A stretch of DNA of 64,000 bases from Spirochaetales bacterium (GTDB lineage Bacteria > Spirochaetota > Spirochaetia > SZUA-6 > DRHE01): assembly GCA_030604195.1 (NCBI GenBank), contig JAUVWI010000007.1, forward strand, positions 1-64,000, in the 5' to 3' direction. The position numbers were made by a program, and so were the translations under genes. The notes beneath the pieces are model-generated. The model searched no databases. It saw nothing but the letters and a program-made list of their open reading frames with translations, and had not been told where the DNA came from. Below, piece by piece: positions 29,423 through 38,934 of the stretch (position 1 is its first letter; every line of letters starts with the position of its first letter).

Positions 29423-29875
29423 TCAGCTTTCCGTTATTCCCGCCTTTATAGCATTAATCCACTGGGCCGGATAAGGGATGCGAAAAGCGGCCTTATCGTC
29501 CTTTCCCTGTTCATTCAAAAAACTTATTGTTACAGCGTGCTGGTAGAGGGATTTTTTCTTAAATACATCGGAAACCCCGATATAGGTTATTGCGGAACCC
29601 AGGATAAATAGCTCTATCTGCCGCCAACGCGCCCGGTAGTAGAGACCATTTTTAACCAGCACCAGCACACCCGAACTTCTTAAGGGTTTGCCTGGTTCAG
29701 ATTCCCTGCCGAAATAATTAACGGCAAAAGATGAGATAATTATTTCATCCTTTCCGAATTTTCGCGCTACCCGCCTGCTTTCCACACTGCGCATATAGAC
29801 CAGATAAAAGAGCACCCCTGAGAAGATTGCGGCAATAACCAACCAGCTTGAATTGTTCAGGTCAAAATAATTCAT
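29423..29875 (-). CDS. Hypothetical single-TM protein
   Basis: Open frame with N-terminal TM SWLVIAAIFSGVLFYLVYMRS; overlaps the upstream gene by 4 bp. Confidence 0.7.
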   Translation of the reverse strand: MNYFDLNNSSWLVIAAIFSGVLFYLVYMRSVESRRVARKFGKDEIIISSFAVNYFGRESEPGKPLRSSGVLVLVKNGLYYRARWRQIELFILGSAITYIGVSDVFKKKSLYQHAVTISFLNEQGKDDKAAFRIPYPAQWINAIKAGITES

Positions 29876-30252
29876 ATTATTCTGGCAAGGTATCGCAAAA
29901 TCTTTCTTCTGGCAAGGCTGTATAACAAGCCTTTTTTATAACCCAGTTCTTTCAGTAGTGACTCGGCAATCTGCCATTCACTCTTCCCCTTTTCCCTTAA
30001 TTTTATTATGTGGCCGCGGTTAATCTCTATTAACCTTTCCAGGGGATCATCCTCTCTGCCGGCAAATAGAGTGAGGGAAAGCAGAGCAACACCAACAGAC
30101 AGAAACAGAGTTATGGTTATATCATAGGCCGGATCCGGCACAATCAGCCGGAAAAAAGAGCGGGGATTGCCCGCATTAAAGATTGAATAAAGGGTCAGAA
30201 AGGTCAATATGGCTAAAGCCAGGTAGATTATCTGTCGCGCCCGTTTTTTCAA
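29872..30252 (-). CDS. Hypothetical two-TM protein
   Basis: MKKRARQIIYLALAILTFLTLYS…ITLFLSVGVALLSLTLFAG, then a basic helix-rich tail (HIIKLREKGKSEWQIAESLLKELGYKKGLLYSLARRKILR). Confidence 0.7.
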   Translation of the reverse strand: MKKRARQIIYLALAILTFLTLYSIFNAGNPRSFFRLIVPDPAYDITITLFLSVGVALLSLTLFAGREDDPLERLIEINRGHIIKLREKGKSEWQIAESLLKELGYKKGLLYSLARRKILRYLARII

Positions 30253-30278
30253 AACTTCAGTCTCCCCGGTGTATAAAA

Positions 30279-30307
30279 GATATGGGACAGCAGAGCTGTC
30301 CCATATC
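30279..30307 (-). terminator. Rho-independent terminator after the NCS2 permease
   Basis: Perfect 13-bp stem GATATGGGACAGC-AGA-GCTGTCCCATATC, followed on minus strand by TTTTATAC. Confidence 0.75.
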
Positions 30308-30333
30308 CAGATAACATTAAAAATGAAGAACGA

Positions 30334-31860
30334 TTACTCTATAACAATCTTGCGCTCTTCGCCGACAGCCATCTTGGCCCATTCGGCTTCAGCCTTTTCC
30401 CAGGCCTCGTCAGTAGCTTCGGTTTCCCATACGGTTAAACCGCGCTCTTCCCTGGTGGCTCCGGGCAGCAGGTTGTCAAGGACAATACCCACAATAGCAG
30501 TTACCGCCATACCGGTATTCAAGATAGTCTGCAGGATGTTGCCGATTATTTCGGCAAACATCCCCGCTTCGGCCCAGTTAATTGGATTACCGCCGAAATG
30601 CGCAGGGAAACTTAAGCCGGCAAAAAAGGCCAGACCGATAATGAAGAGGTTGCGGGCATTATTCAGGTTTACGAACTGCAGGTTGGAAAGACCGACTGCA
30701 GCAATCAAACCGAAGAGTCCCACAAACATAGCCCCGACAACCGGTTGCGGCATGGTGGCCATGGTGGCGCCGAACTTGCCGAAAATAGGCAGAATTAGCA
30801 TAACCACGGCGCCGGCGCGGATAACGCGGCGGCTGGCAACACGGGTCAGCCCGATAGCTCCGATATTCTCGGAATAAGATGTGGTGCCGTTACAGGTCTG
30901 GAAAAGGCTGGCAATTAAGCAGCCAAGACCCTCTGCACCCAGACCGCGTGAGATCATCTTCTCGGTGGGCACCGGGGCCTCGGAAATCCTGGCGGCTGAG
31001 TAGTAATCACCAATTGATTCAACCATGGAACCGAGGTAACCGGCTAGCATACCAAAGGAGCCGGCTACGGTAATTGCGCTCAATGTGGGGAAGCCCCATT
31101 TGAAGGGCAGCATGGGTCGCAGCGAGAACCAGGGTGCTGCCGCGATCAAGTCCATCTTTCCCAGTACATTGGCCGGATTTCCTTCTGGGATCAGCCCGGT
31201 AAAGGTGCCGATTATTGAGGCGAGCCAGCCGGTAATAATAGCCAGGAGTACCGGAAAGAGCAGGAAGACCTTTGACTTTCTGGAGAATACCTGGGAGTAG
31301 AGAACCAACGCTGTTAAGGTAATTAGTGAAATAATCCAGTTGCCCGCCATCCAGGGTGCGCCAATGCCGTACAGAGCCAGTCCGATCATGGCAATGGTCG
31401 GCGCTATGGTAATGGGGCTGATTGCTCTCTTCACATAACCCATCAAGCCGCTGTAGCCCAGTACAATCTCAAATACCGAGGCAAACATGACCGCCGCACA
31501 TACCTGCTGGATCATTACACGGTATCCCAACCCTTGAGCCGCTACCATTCCAACTATGGCGAACATGGGCCCCAAGAAGGAGAAAGTTCCGCCCTGGATA
31601 ATAGGCAGCCTGTTGCCTATCGGTGACTGCTGGATCAGGGTAGTGATGCCTGATACGAAGAACATTGTGGAAATAAGAAGAGCCAGCTCCTCCTGGGGAA
31701 GCTGCATGGCTCCACCCACAATAAAGGGAATCAGCACGGTTGCACCGAACATGGTGAGGTAATGCTGAATTCCGAGCAAAACAGCCAGAGCCATTTTGGG
31801 CCGGCTGCCGAGCGGATAGATTACCCACCCCATTGCTTCAACTTTTGCCTGGTCACTCAT
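30334..31860 (-). CDS. NCS2 family uracil/xanthine-type permease
   Basis: LLGIQHYLTMFGATVLIPFIVGGAM…GGTFSFLGPMFAIVGM…AEGLGCLIASLFQTCNGTTSYSENIGAIGLTRVASR. Confidence 0.92.
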   Translation of the reverse strand: MSDQAKVEAMGWVIYPLGSRPKMALAVLLGIQHYLTMFGATVLIPFIVGGAMQLPQEELALLISTMFFVSGITTLIQQSPIGNRLPIIQGGTFSFLGPMFAIVGMVAAQGLGYRVMIQQVCAAVMFASVFEIVLGYSGLMGYVKRAISPITIAPTIAMIGLALYGIGAPWMAGNWIISLITLTALVLYSQVFSRKSKVFLLFPVLLAIITGWLASIIGTFTGLIPEGNPANVLGKMDLIAAAPWFSLRPMLPFKWGFPTLSAITVAGSFGMLAGYLGSMVESIGDYYSAARISEAPVPTEKMISRGLGAEGLGCLIASLFQTCNGTTSYSENIGAIGLTRVASRRVIRAGAVVMLILPIFGKFGATMATMPQPVVGAMFVGLFGLIAAVGLSNLQFVNLNNARNLFIIGLAFFAGLSFPAHFGGNPINWAEAGMFAEIIGNILQTILNTGMAVTAIVGIVLDNLLPGATREERGLTVWETEATDEAWEKAEAEWAKMAVGEERKIVIE

Positions 31861-31890
31861 AAAATGACCTCCTTTATGGTTTTTAACCCC

Positions 31891-31946
31891 TCCCTGAAGA
31901 AGGGATTTCTAAAAGAGGCATTCCTCTGCCAACGGCAGGGGAATGC
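31891..31946 (-). promoter_or_regulatory. Two hairpins in the leader between the amidase and the NCS2 permease
   Basis: GCATTCCTCTGCC-AAC-GGCAGGGGAATGC (31918-31946, 13 bp with one G·T) and TCCCT-GAAGA-AGGGA (31891-31905). Confidence 0.6.
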
Positions 31947-32017
31947 TTCCTGTTTTCCAAAAATTTACACACCGGCCTTTGCCGCCCTGGCCTTAGGCGC
32001 TTCGCCTGAGTTCGGCC

Positions 32018-32887
32018 TTAAGGAAGCTGTTCGCAAATCTCACCATACATCTCCGGCCGCCTGTCGCGGAAAAACTGCCAGCCGTCCCTGACCTCGCGGA
32101 TCACCTCCAGGTCAAGGTCGGCAATAACCAGTTCATCCTGATCATCGCTGCCCTTAACCATGATCTTTCCCCGCGGGTCTACAAAATAGCTGGACCCGTA
32201 AAATCTGCCGAACTCCCACGGTTTTTCCAGCCCGACCCGGTTGTTGGCGCCGATAAACACGCCATTGGCAACAGCCGAAGCAGGCTGTTCAAGCTCCCAG
32301 AGGTACTGAGATTTGCCTGCCGTGGTGGCCGAGGGATTGAAGAGAATCTCAGCCCCTTTAAGGGCCAGTACTCTGGCTGACTCAGGAAAATGGCGGTCAT
32401 AACAGATAAAGATACCGATTTTGGCATACGCGGTCTGGAAAACCGGAAAGCCCAGGTTACCCGGTTTGAAATAGAATTTTTCCCAGAAACCCGGCCAGGT
32501 GTGGGGTATCTGTACCTTTCTCATTTTACCGAGGTACTTGCCGTCCGCATCGATTACTGCAGTACAGTTATAGTAAACCCCCTCGAATTCCATCTCGTAG
32601 ATCGGTAGAAGCATAACCATTCTATATTTTTTAGCATATTCAGCCATCTGCTCGGTAATCGGACCGGGCACCTTTTCCGCGGTCTGATACCACTTGATAT
32701 CCTGTTCAGCGCAGAAGTAGGGCCCGTGGAATATCTCCTGCAGGCAGAGTATCTGAACTCCCTTTTTTCCCGCTTCCTCGATCATGGGAATATGTTTTCT
32801 TATCATCGCCTCTTTGATCTCAGCAGGCGAACCATCGTGTTTGGGATTGCTCATCTGTATATGGGCGCATTTCACTATTCTGGACAT
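32018..32887 (-). CDS. Carbon-nitrogen hydrolase (nitrilase superfamily), beta-ureidopropionase / N-carbamoyl amino acid amidase-like
   Basis: E-K-C triad contexts LCLQEIFHGPYF, GKMRKVQIPH, IFICYDRHFPESAR. Confidence 0.88.
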   Translation of the reverse strand: MSRIVKCAHIQMSNPKHDGSPAEIKEAMIRKHIPMIEEAGKKGVQILCLQEIFHGPYFCAEQDIKWYQTAEKVPGPITEQMAEYAKKYRMVMLLPIYEMEFEGVYYNCTAVIDADGKYLGKMRKVQIPHTWPGFWEKFYFKPGNLGFPVFQTAYAKIGIFICYDRHFPESARVLALKGAEILFNPSATTAGKSQYLWELEQPASAVANGVFIGANNRVGLEKPWEFGRFYGSSYFVDPRGKIMVKGSDDQDELVIADLDLEVIREVRDGWQFFRDRRPEMYGEICEQLP

Positions 32888-33013
32888 TTAAAGCTCCTTA
32901 CTCTTAACACTAGATATTATCTTATAATAGCAAGTCAGGTCAAGAAAATAAACAGCGGCCAAAGGAAAAGAACAAAAACGATCCTCCGGCGGCTTTTTCA
33001 AATGGTTAAGTTG

Positions 33014-34408
33014 TTACTCGTACATTATGGTTCCGAATAATTCCTCATCCGAGGGCTGGGTAGAGGGAATCGGATAGGATACCCAGGTATAATTCAAAAG
33101 GTGCTCCCAGGTGACATTTGCAGTTGTGCTGTTTCCGCCCCAGGAACCGCAGCCCAGGGTCATGGACATAGGCATACCATTAGTCCAGGCGCCGCTGTTG
33201 GCCAGGCACTGAGGCTGCCTGATCATAATGCGGGATATCTTAACTTTGTGACTGAGTTCCATGATACGTGATTCCAGGACTGTGTGAATGCCGCAGGAGT
33301 GGCCGGGGCCTGAGAAGGTGGTAATCCGGTTGACCAGGTCGATTGCTTCGCTGAACTCCTTCCACTTGTAGAGGGTGGTTACCACAGAAATTTTTTCCGC
33401 AGAGAAGGGATAGCCTTTTCCCACACCTGTCTCTTCAACCATGAAGAAGGTTTTGCCGGCAGGCAGCTTTATGCCGGCCAGCCCGGCTATATGCTCCGCT
33501 GAACGGGCTACAATATCACGACTCAATACGCCCTTTTCATCCCACATTGCAGCCTGCAGTTTGGGTTTTTCATCTGCAGCTACTAAATAGCCGCCTGAAG
33601 CCTGCAGTTCCTTTACCATTTCCCGGTAGACCTCCTCCTGTATAAGCACTGAGTTTTCCGTGGAACAGCTGGTAGCATAGTCGAAGACTTTGGAGCGCAT
33701 TATCTTGTCCGCCGCATCCTTCAAATCTGCGGTTTCATCCACAATACACACCGCATTCCCTGCGCCAACACCCTGGCTCGGGGTGCCGCTGCTATAAGCC
33801 GCCCTGACCATGGGACCGCCACCCGTGGCCAACACCAGGTCACACTGCTTCATTAGCTCTTTGCTGGCTTCCAGGGAGAGCTCCTCCACATTGATCACCA
33901 GGTCCTCGGGCCAGCCGGCCTTTTTCAAGGTCGCTCTTATCTGATCAACCGCCATCTTATTGGAACCCTTGGCCCGTGGATGGGGCGCCATAATAATTGC
34001 ATTCCTGGTTTTCAAGGAACTGATAGCTTTAACAAAGGGAGTTGCCTCGCCATTAGTAACCGGAATAAGGGCTCCGATTACTCCTACCGGCTTGGCAATC
34101 TTAACGATACCATTTTCCTTATCCCTTTCAACTATACCTACGGATTTTTTGCCCTTCATATCGCGCAGGGTTCCCTTTATTTTAACCATGAGCTTGCCGT
34201 ATTTGCTCGGCTCATTACCCATGCCGGTCTCTTCCACACAGAATTTAGCCAGTTTTTTAGCAAAGTCAGGCTGCACTCCGGACCAGGCCACCCGTATGCA
34301 TAATTCGTCAACCTGCTCCTGAGTGGCAAACTCAATTGCCGCCTGGGCCTTGCGGGCACGTTCCATAAGGCCCGCTATGTATTTTGCAGCTTCATTTTGA
34401 TCTGCCAT
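33014..34408 (-). CDS. CoA-acylating-type aldehyde dehydrogenase (SauS/EutE-like)
   Basis: GVIGALIPVTNGEATPFVKAISSLKTRNAIIMAPHPRA…LATGGGPMVRAAYSSGTPSQGVGAGN…FDYATSCSTENSVLI (catalytic Cys). Confidence 0.85.
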   Translation of the reverse strand: MADQNEAAKYIAGLMERARKAQAAIEFATQEQVDELCIRVAWSGVQPDFAKKLAKFCVEETGMGNEPSKYGKLMVKIKGTLRDMKGKKSVGIVERDKENGIVKIAKPVGVIGALIPVTNGEATPFVKAISSLKTRNAIIMAPHPRAKGSNKMAVDQIRATLKKAGWPEDLVINVEELSLEASKELMKQCDLVLATGGGPMVRAAYSSGTPSQGVGAGNAVCIVDETADLKDAADKIMRSKVFDYATSCSTENSVLIQEEVYREMVKELQASGGYLVAADEKPKLQAAMWDEKGVLSRDIVARSAEHIAGLAGIKLPAGKTFFMVEETGVGKGYPFSAEKISVVTTLYKWKEFSEAIDLVNRITTFSGPGHSCGIHTVLESRIMELSHKVKISRIMIRQPQCLANSGAWTNGMPMSMTLGCGSWGGNSTTANVTWEHLLNYTWVSYPIPSTQPSDEELFGTIMYE

Positions 34409-34445
34409 CTTTTCTATCCTCCATTCTATATATTTTTATCTATAG

Positions 34446-35777
34446 CTACTCGACCACCAGGGTATCGACATAGTCCAGAACTTCATCCAGAATAGCCAGC
34501 CCCTCTTTGATCTGCTCCTCGTTGATAATCAAGGGCGGTGATACGGAAACCATATTCTCATGGGAATAGGTGTTAAAACCCTTAGCGATTAGCATACCAA
34601 CAATTTTGGCCATTTGTCTTTCCGGGTCTATGCCGTAAGGCACCAGAGCCTCTTTTGTCTTAGTATTCTTTATCAGCTCTACCATGCCGAAGAGTCCGAT
34701 CACCCTTACCTCTCCGAGGGAGGGATGCTTTTTCTGCAGTTTTTCCAGTTCATCCTTTAAGACCACACCCATCTTTTTGGCATTTTCCAGCAGGCCCAGC
34801 TCTTTATAGACATCAATGGCGGCTATGCCGGCGGCACACCCCACCAGGTGGCCATTGTAAGTAAGGCCGCAGGAGAGCAGGTGATCGTCGAAGTATCCGG
34901 CAATCTTATGGCTGACAATAACCCCGCCGATTGGTACATAACCGCAGGTAATGCCCTTGGCAAAGGTAATAATATCCGGTTTTACATCCCAGTTCATAAA
35001 GGCAAACCACTCGCCGGTTCTGCCCCAGCCGGACATTACCTCGTCGCAGACCATCATAATGCCGAACTCATCACAGATATCCCTTACTCCCTTCAGGTAT
35101 CCGGCCGGCGGAATAAGCACACCATTGCTTCCCGTAACTGTCTCCAGGAAAATCGCGGCTACCTGCTCACGCCCCTCATATGTAATCTGCTCCCGCAGTT
35201 GATTCACATAATAGCTGCTGAACTCCTCTTCACTCTCAAAATCAATACCCGCACGGTAGCGGTAGGGATCGAAAAACTTTATAAAACCCGGTATACCCGG
35301 TTCACAGGCAAACCTTCTGGGCTCACCGGTCAGGTTAGCCGCGCCGTAAGTGGCGCCATGATAGGAGCGGTAACGGGAAAAAATCTTATGCCTCCCTGTA
35401 ACCATCTTAGCTATCTTTATGGCATTCTCATTTGCTTCGGCGCCGGCATTGGTAAAAAACACCTTGCCCATATTATCAGGGGCTACTTCTTCGATAATCT
35501 TACGCGCCAGCTCAGAGCGCACATCAGCGGCAAAAGGCGGCGCAATATAGGGCATCCTGTCCGCCTGCTTCTTTATGGCCTCAATAACCTTAAGATTGTG
35601 ATGGCCGATATTCATATTTACCAGCTGTGAGGACATATCAATGTATCTTTTGCCGTCGGCATCCCAGAAGTAGATACCCTCGGCCCGTTCCACAACAACC
35701 GGATTCAAAGCTCCCTGCGCACTCCAGGAATGTAGATTGTACTTCTTATCCATTGCCCGGATTTGCTCTCCTGTCAT
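34446..35777 (-). CDS. Class III (omega) aminotransferase, beta-alanine/taurine:pyruvate type
   Basis: GIYFWDADGKRYIDMSSQLVNMNIGH…FFTNAGAEANENAIKIAKM…CDEVMSGWGRTGEWFAFMNWDVKPDIITFAKGITCGYVPIGG (PLP Lys). Confidence 0.9.
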   Translation of the reverse strand: MTGEQIRAMDKKYNLHSWSAQGALNPVVVERAEGIYFWDADGKRYIDMSSQLVNMNIGHHNLKVIEAIKKQADRMPYIAPPFAADVRSELARKIIEEVAPDNMGKVFFTNAGAEANENAIKIAKMVTGRHKIFSRYRSYHGATYGAANLTGEPRRFACEPGIPGFIKFFDPYRYRAGIDFESEEEFSSYYVNQLREQITYEGREQVAAIFLETVTGSNGVLIPPAGYLKGVRDICDEFGIMMVCDEVMSGWGRTGEWFAFMNWDVKPDIITFAKGITCGYVPIGGVIVSHKIAGYFDDHLLSCGLTYNGHLVGCAAGIAAIDVYKELGLLENAKKMGVVLKDELEKLQKKHPSLGEVRVIGLFGMVELIKNTKTKEALVPYGIDPERQMAKIVGMLIAKGFNTYSHENMVSVSPPLIINEEQIKEGLAILDEVLDYVDTLVVE

Positions 35778-35814
35778 CTCTATTACCTCCTAAGCTTCAA
35801 TTTTTTCATCAGTC

Positions 35815-35843
35815 ATTATATGCCCAATTAATACTTTTGTCAA
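35815..35843 (-). promoter_or_regulatory. Perfect consensus promoter TTGACA-N17-TATAAT for the aminotransferase/aldehyde dehydrogenase genes
   Basis: -35 at 35838-35843, -10 at 35815-35820 on minus strand. Confidence 0.8.
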
Positions 35844-35872
35844 ATACTTATTAAAATTATAGTTGAAAAATA

Positions 35873-36655
35873 TTAAATATGGCTTTCCACCAGTCTTATT
35901 CGTTCCTCAAAATACTCCCTGCGACGGCGGTTAAACTCACCCGCGTCGCCCCTGATGCCCTTTACCGCTGGTTTCAATTCTTCGAACTGCTCCTCAATCA
36001 GGGCCAGGTAATCCTTCCAGCTCATATCTGCATGCACCCCCTTTTTGGGGATCAGGGCCATGGTCTTATCCCAGGACAGGTCCAGGGATTTCTGGATTAA
36101 GGCAAAGAGTATCAGCTCCTGGGGTGATTGAAGTTTCAGCAGCTCTTCTTCATCCCTGACATCTGTGAATATTTTACGGTAAAAGGCCAGGTACTCTTTC
36201 CTGGCCCGCTGATATTCGCCCTGCTCATAGTAAAACTGAGATAAGAGCGGTATTCTTTTTTCAAGCAGATACTCCCTGCACCCGGGCGCTTCCAGGTATT
36301 CTGAAGCCTCTGAAAACATACCCTCTTCCAGGTATCCGGAACCGATAAAGAAGGCAATTGCCCTATTCTTGGTCTGCTCGAATCCCTTCTGCAGTATGGC
36401 AAATCTTCCTTTCAGGTCTTTTGAGTTAGAATGGTTAAGAAAATACTCTAAATATACCTCAGGCTGCCGCGGATATTTTTCTACAGCATTTTGAAGAAGC
36501 TGGTCTCCCTTTTCATCCTCACCTTTGTGGCGCAGGTACCTGGCCCGCTCCAGCAAACGCTGCCAGCCGGGTGTTTTCAATAGGGGAACAATCACCCGAA
36601 AAAGAATAACCAGCAGGAATAGTAGACCGGGAAGGAATAGTATTGACATATTCAC
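35873..36655 (-). CDS. TPR-like repeat protein with N-terminal TM
   Basis: FLPGLLFLLVILFRVIVPLL, then helical repeats (KGEDEKGDQLLQNAVEKYPRQPEVYLEYFLNHS…). Confidence 0.65.
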   Translation of the reverse strand: MNMSILFLPGLLFLLVILFRVIVPLLKTPGWQRLLERARYLRHKGEDEKGDQLLQNAVEKYPRQPEVYLEYFLNHSNSKDLKGRFAILQKGFEQTKNRAIAFFIGSGYLEEGMFSEASEYLEAPGCREYLLEKRIPLLSQFYYEQGEYQRARKEYLAFYRKIFTDVRDEEELLKLQSPQELILFALIQKSLDLSWDKTMALIPKKGVHADMSWKDYLALIEEQFEELKPAVKGIRGDAGEFNRRRREYFEERIRLVESHI

Positions 36656-37164
36656 GACTTCTCCTCTTTCACGCTTAAGATCTGGAACTTTCCGGTAACG
36701 CCGTCCAGCAAAACCCGGAAAGAGCTCCTCTTGCGATTCTCACATTTGATCAGCCAGAAAGGCTTGTAGACCCGGGCCTGCTCCAGCAGTTCCATCTGCG
36801 GTATAAGCAGGCTCTTCATCTTGTGCCTGGCTGTATGAATAATATAACTCTGCGCTATTTTTTCAGCCTCTTCCCCATCTACTGCACAGGGGATAACATT
36901 CTCACTGTCCGCCGATACATCCTCTCTATCGAAGATGTCCGCTGTGGCCGCCTCGCTGTCTCGCAAGTTAACCAGGCAGGAGGCCTTGAAGGAACGCTCA
37001 CGGAAAAGCATCTTCACAGTACAGTTATAGAAAAACCAATGGTAGGGATAATATATTCTTTTCAGCACCCGGGTAGAGTAATCAGCCGATACCCCGTCAA
37101 TAATCAGGCGCGCTTGTTCACTGGATATGTTTTGCCGAATAGTAGTTATGGTTTCCATTATCAA
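36652..37164 (-). CDS. Hypothetical protein
   Basis: Open frame overlapping the TPR gene by 4 bp; no family recognised. Confidence 0.6.
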   Translation of the reverse strand: MIMETITTIRQNISSEQARLIIDGVSADYSTRVLKRIYYPYHWFFYNCTVKMLFRERSFKASCLVNLRDSEAATADIFDREDVSADSENVIPCAVDGEEAEKIAQSYIIHTARHKMKSLLIPQMELLEQARVYKPFWLIKCENRKRSSFRVLLDGVTGKFQILSVKEEKS

Positions 37165-37180
37165 CCTGATAAAATAGTAT

Positions 37181-37209
37181 AAAAAACCCCCCGGAAATAC
37201 CAGGGGGTT
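37181..37209 (-). terminator. Rho-independent terminator after the SSS symporter
   Basis: Minus strand AACCCCCTGG-TATTT-CCGGGGGGTTTTTT. Confidence 0.85.
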
Positions 37210-37230
37210 GTAAGATTTTCAGCAAATAAT

Positions 37231-38787
37231 CTAGGTGTCAAACTTCTTAATCTCTTCATCTTCCGGGTTAATGGCAAATTCCGCCATGGCCAGCATTTCC
37301 TTGGGAATGGGTCCGACCTTGGCCGTTTCATCAATAGCATTAAGAATATGCTTTGGCACGGGAAATGATTTCTGAGTGGCAAGGCTTACCACTATCATCA
37401 GCACAATTGAGGTGATCAACCCGGCAAACATGGGGTGTATAGCCGTCGCTGCGCCCCAACCTGCAACCTTCCAGAGAAAGGCAATCGCCGCACCACCTAT
37501 CATTGAGGCAACAGCTCCCGGGGTGTTGGCCTTTTTCCACCAGACCGCACACACATATACCGGCAGGAAGGCACTTCCCAGGACCGAGGTGGTAAAGACC
37601 ACGATTGCGAAAACACCCGGCGGCTGCACCAGGGCAACTATGTAACCGATAACGGCCATGACCAGGATCAGTATTCGCGATACCATGACCATCTGCTTGT
37701 CATCCGCCTTTTTATTGAAAAAGCGCTGATAGATATCACGGGAAGCAATAGTACCGGTCTGCAGTAGAATAGAATCCGCCGTTGACATGATCGCCGCCAT
37801 AATTCCGGCCATTACGATTCCGGTTATGAATGGAGGCAGCAGTTTGCCCGCTACACTGAAAATAGCCAGCTCAGGATCTTTCAGGTTGGGCAGTATAATA
37901 ATGGCCATTATCCCGATTATATAGGGGGCGGTTACAAAAAACAGGTTCCAGATAGTGGCATAGAGACCGGCCATACGCGCTGTTTTGGGGTCCTCCATGG
38001 CCATATGGCGGGTAACTACATGGGGCCAGCCCATATAACCCACCGAAAAGATGAGCACCGCTCCTGCCACTTCACCCCATTGGCCTTTATAGGCCAGATC
38101 CTTTCCCCAGATAGAGAGGTAGGTGGGATCCACCTTGGCTACGGCCAGGTTGGCAGCGGTGAAACCGCCCAGGTAAGATAGACAGGCGCTGAAAATCCAC
38201 ACTATACCGACGAGCATAACGATACTCTGAAAGAAATCAGTGTAGGCCACAGCATAGTAGCCGCCCATGTAGGTATAGACCATAATAATGCCCACGGCTA
38301 TGGCAAGAGCCAGCCAGTAGGGAAGCCCGGTAACCAGGGCCATGCCCTTTCCACCGGCAATAAACTGGGCCAGCACATAGAAGAAGAGGAAGAATACGGT
38401 TAAAACTGCGCCTATCAGCCTGGTGGCCGCCGCGGGATAACGATTCTCCAGGTACTCTATTGAAGTCAGCGAGCCCATGATCTTGGAGAGCTTTCTCATA
38501 CGGCGACCTATAATAGAAAGGTTAACAATACCGCCGCCGATATCGCCCACTGCATACCACAATGACCAGTATCCAGTGGTATAGCCCGCCGAACCACCGC
38601 CTAAGAACATATAGCCGCTCATTGAAGTGGCCTGCAGGGTCATTGCAGTAACCAGAGGACCAATTTTTCTGCCTCCCAGCAGGAAGCCCTCCAAATCCTT
38701 GGCCGCTCCCTTTTTTACAGCCCAGAAACCAATTCCAATTACTACAACGTAGTAAAGGACCAGAAAGATTAATACAGCCGGGTTCAT
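37231..38787 (-). CDS. Sodium:solute symporter (SSS family, PanF/PutP-like)
   Basis: GFLLGGRKIGPLVTAMTLQATSMSGYMFLGGGSAGYTTGYWSLWYAVGD…IMAAIMSTADSILLQTGTIASRDIYQRF. Confidence 0.92.
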   Translation of the reverse strand: MNPAVLIFLVLYYVVVIGIGFWAVKKGAAKDLEGFLLGGRKIGPLVTAMTLQATSMSGYMFLGGGSAGYTTGYWSLWYAVGDIGGGIVNLSIIGRRMRKLSKIMGSLTSIEYLENRYPAAATRLIGAVLTVFFLFFYVLAQFIAGGKGMALVTGLPYWLALAIAVGIIMVYTYMGGYYAVAYTDFFQSIVMLVGIVWIFSACLSYLGGFTAANLAVAKVDPTYLSIWGKDLAYKGQWGEVAGAVLIFSVGYMGWPHVVTRHMAMEDPKTARMAGLYATIWNLFFVTAPYIIGIMAIIILPNLKDPELAIFSVAGKLLPPFITGIVMAGIMAAIMSTADSILLQTGTIASRDIYQRFFNKKADDKQMVMVSRILILVMAVIGYIVALVQPPGVFAIVVFTTSVLGSAFLPVYVCAVWWKKANTPGAVASMIGGAAIAFLWKVAGWGAATAIHPMFAGLITSIVLMIVVSLATQKSFPVPKHILNAIDETAKVGPIPKEMLAMAEFAINPEDEEIKKFDT

Positions 38788-38903
38788 TTGTCACCTCCCT
38801 TTCCCCAATTCCTGGACACATAGAGGAAAACAAGGGTCCAGATAATCCAGAACAGGGGGAAGCCAAACATTACCAAAGCCGTAACTCCGGGTAATCCAAA
38901 CAT
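38784..38903 (-). CDS. Small 39-aa single-TM protein, probable symporter accessory peptide
   Basis: Not in the ORF track: MFGLPGVTALVMFGFPLFWIIWTLVFLYVSRNWGKGGDK*, RBS GGAGGTCACT, stop overlaps symporter ATG (ATGA). Confidence 0.8.
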   Translation of the reverse strand: MFGLPGVTALVMFGFPLFWIIWTLVFLYVSRNWGKGGDK

Positions 38904-38934
38904 AGTGACCTCCTTAAAAGATTTTATTGCTACT

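Noticed and set aside
31891-31946. Purine riboswitch or PyrR attenuator upstream of the NCS2 permease
   Set aside because: Hairpins are present but I could not find the conserved purine-aptamer loops or PyrR consensus.
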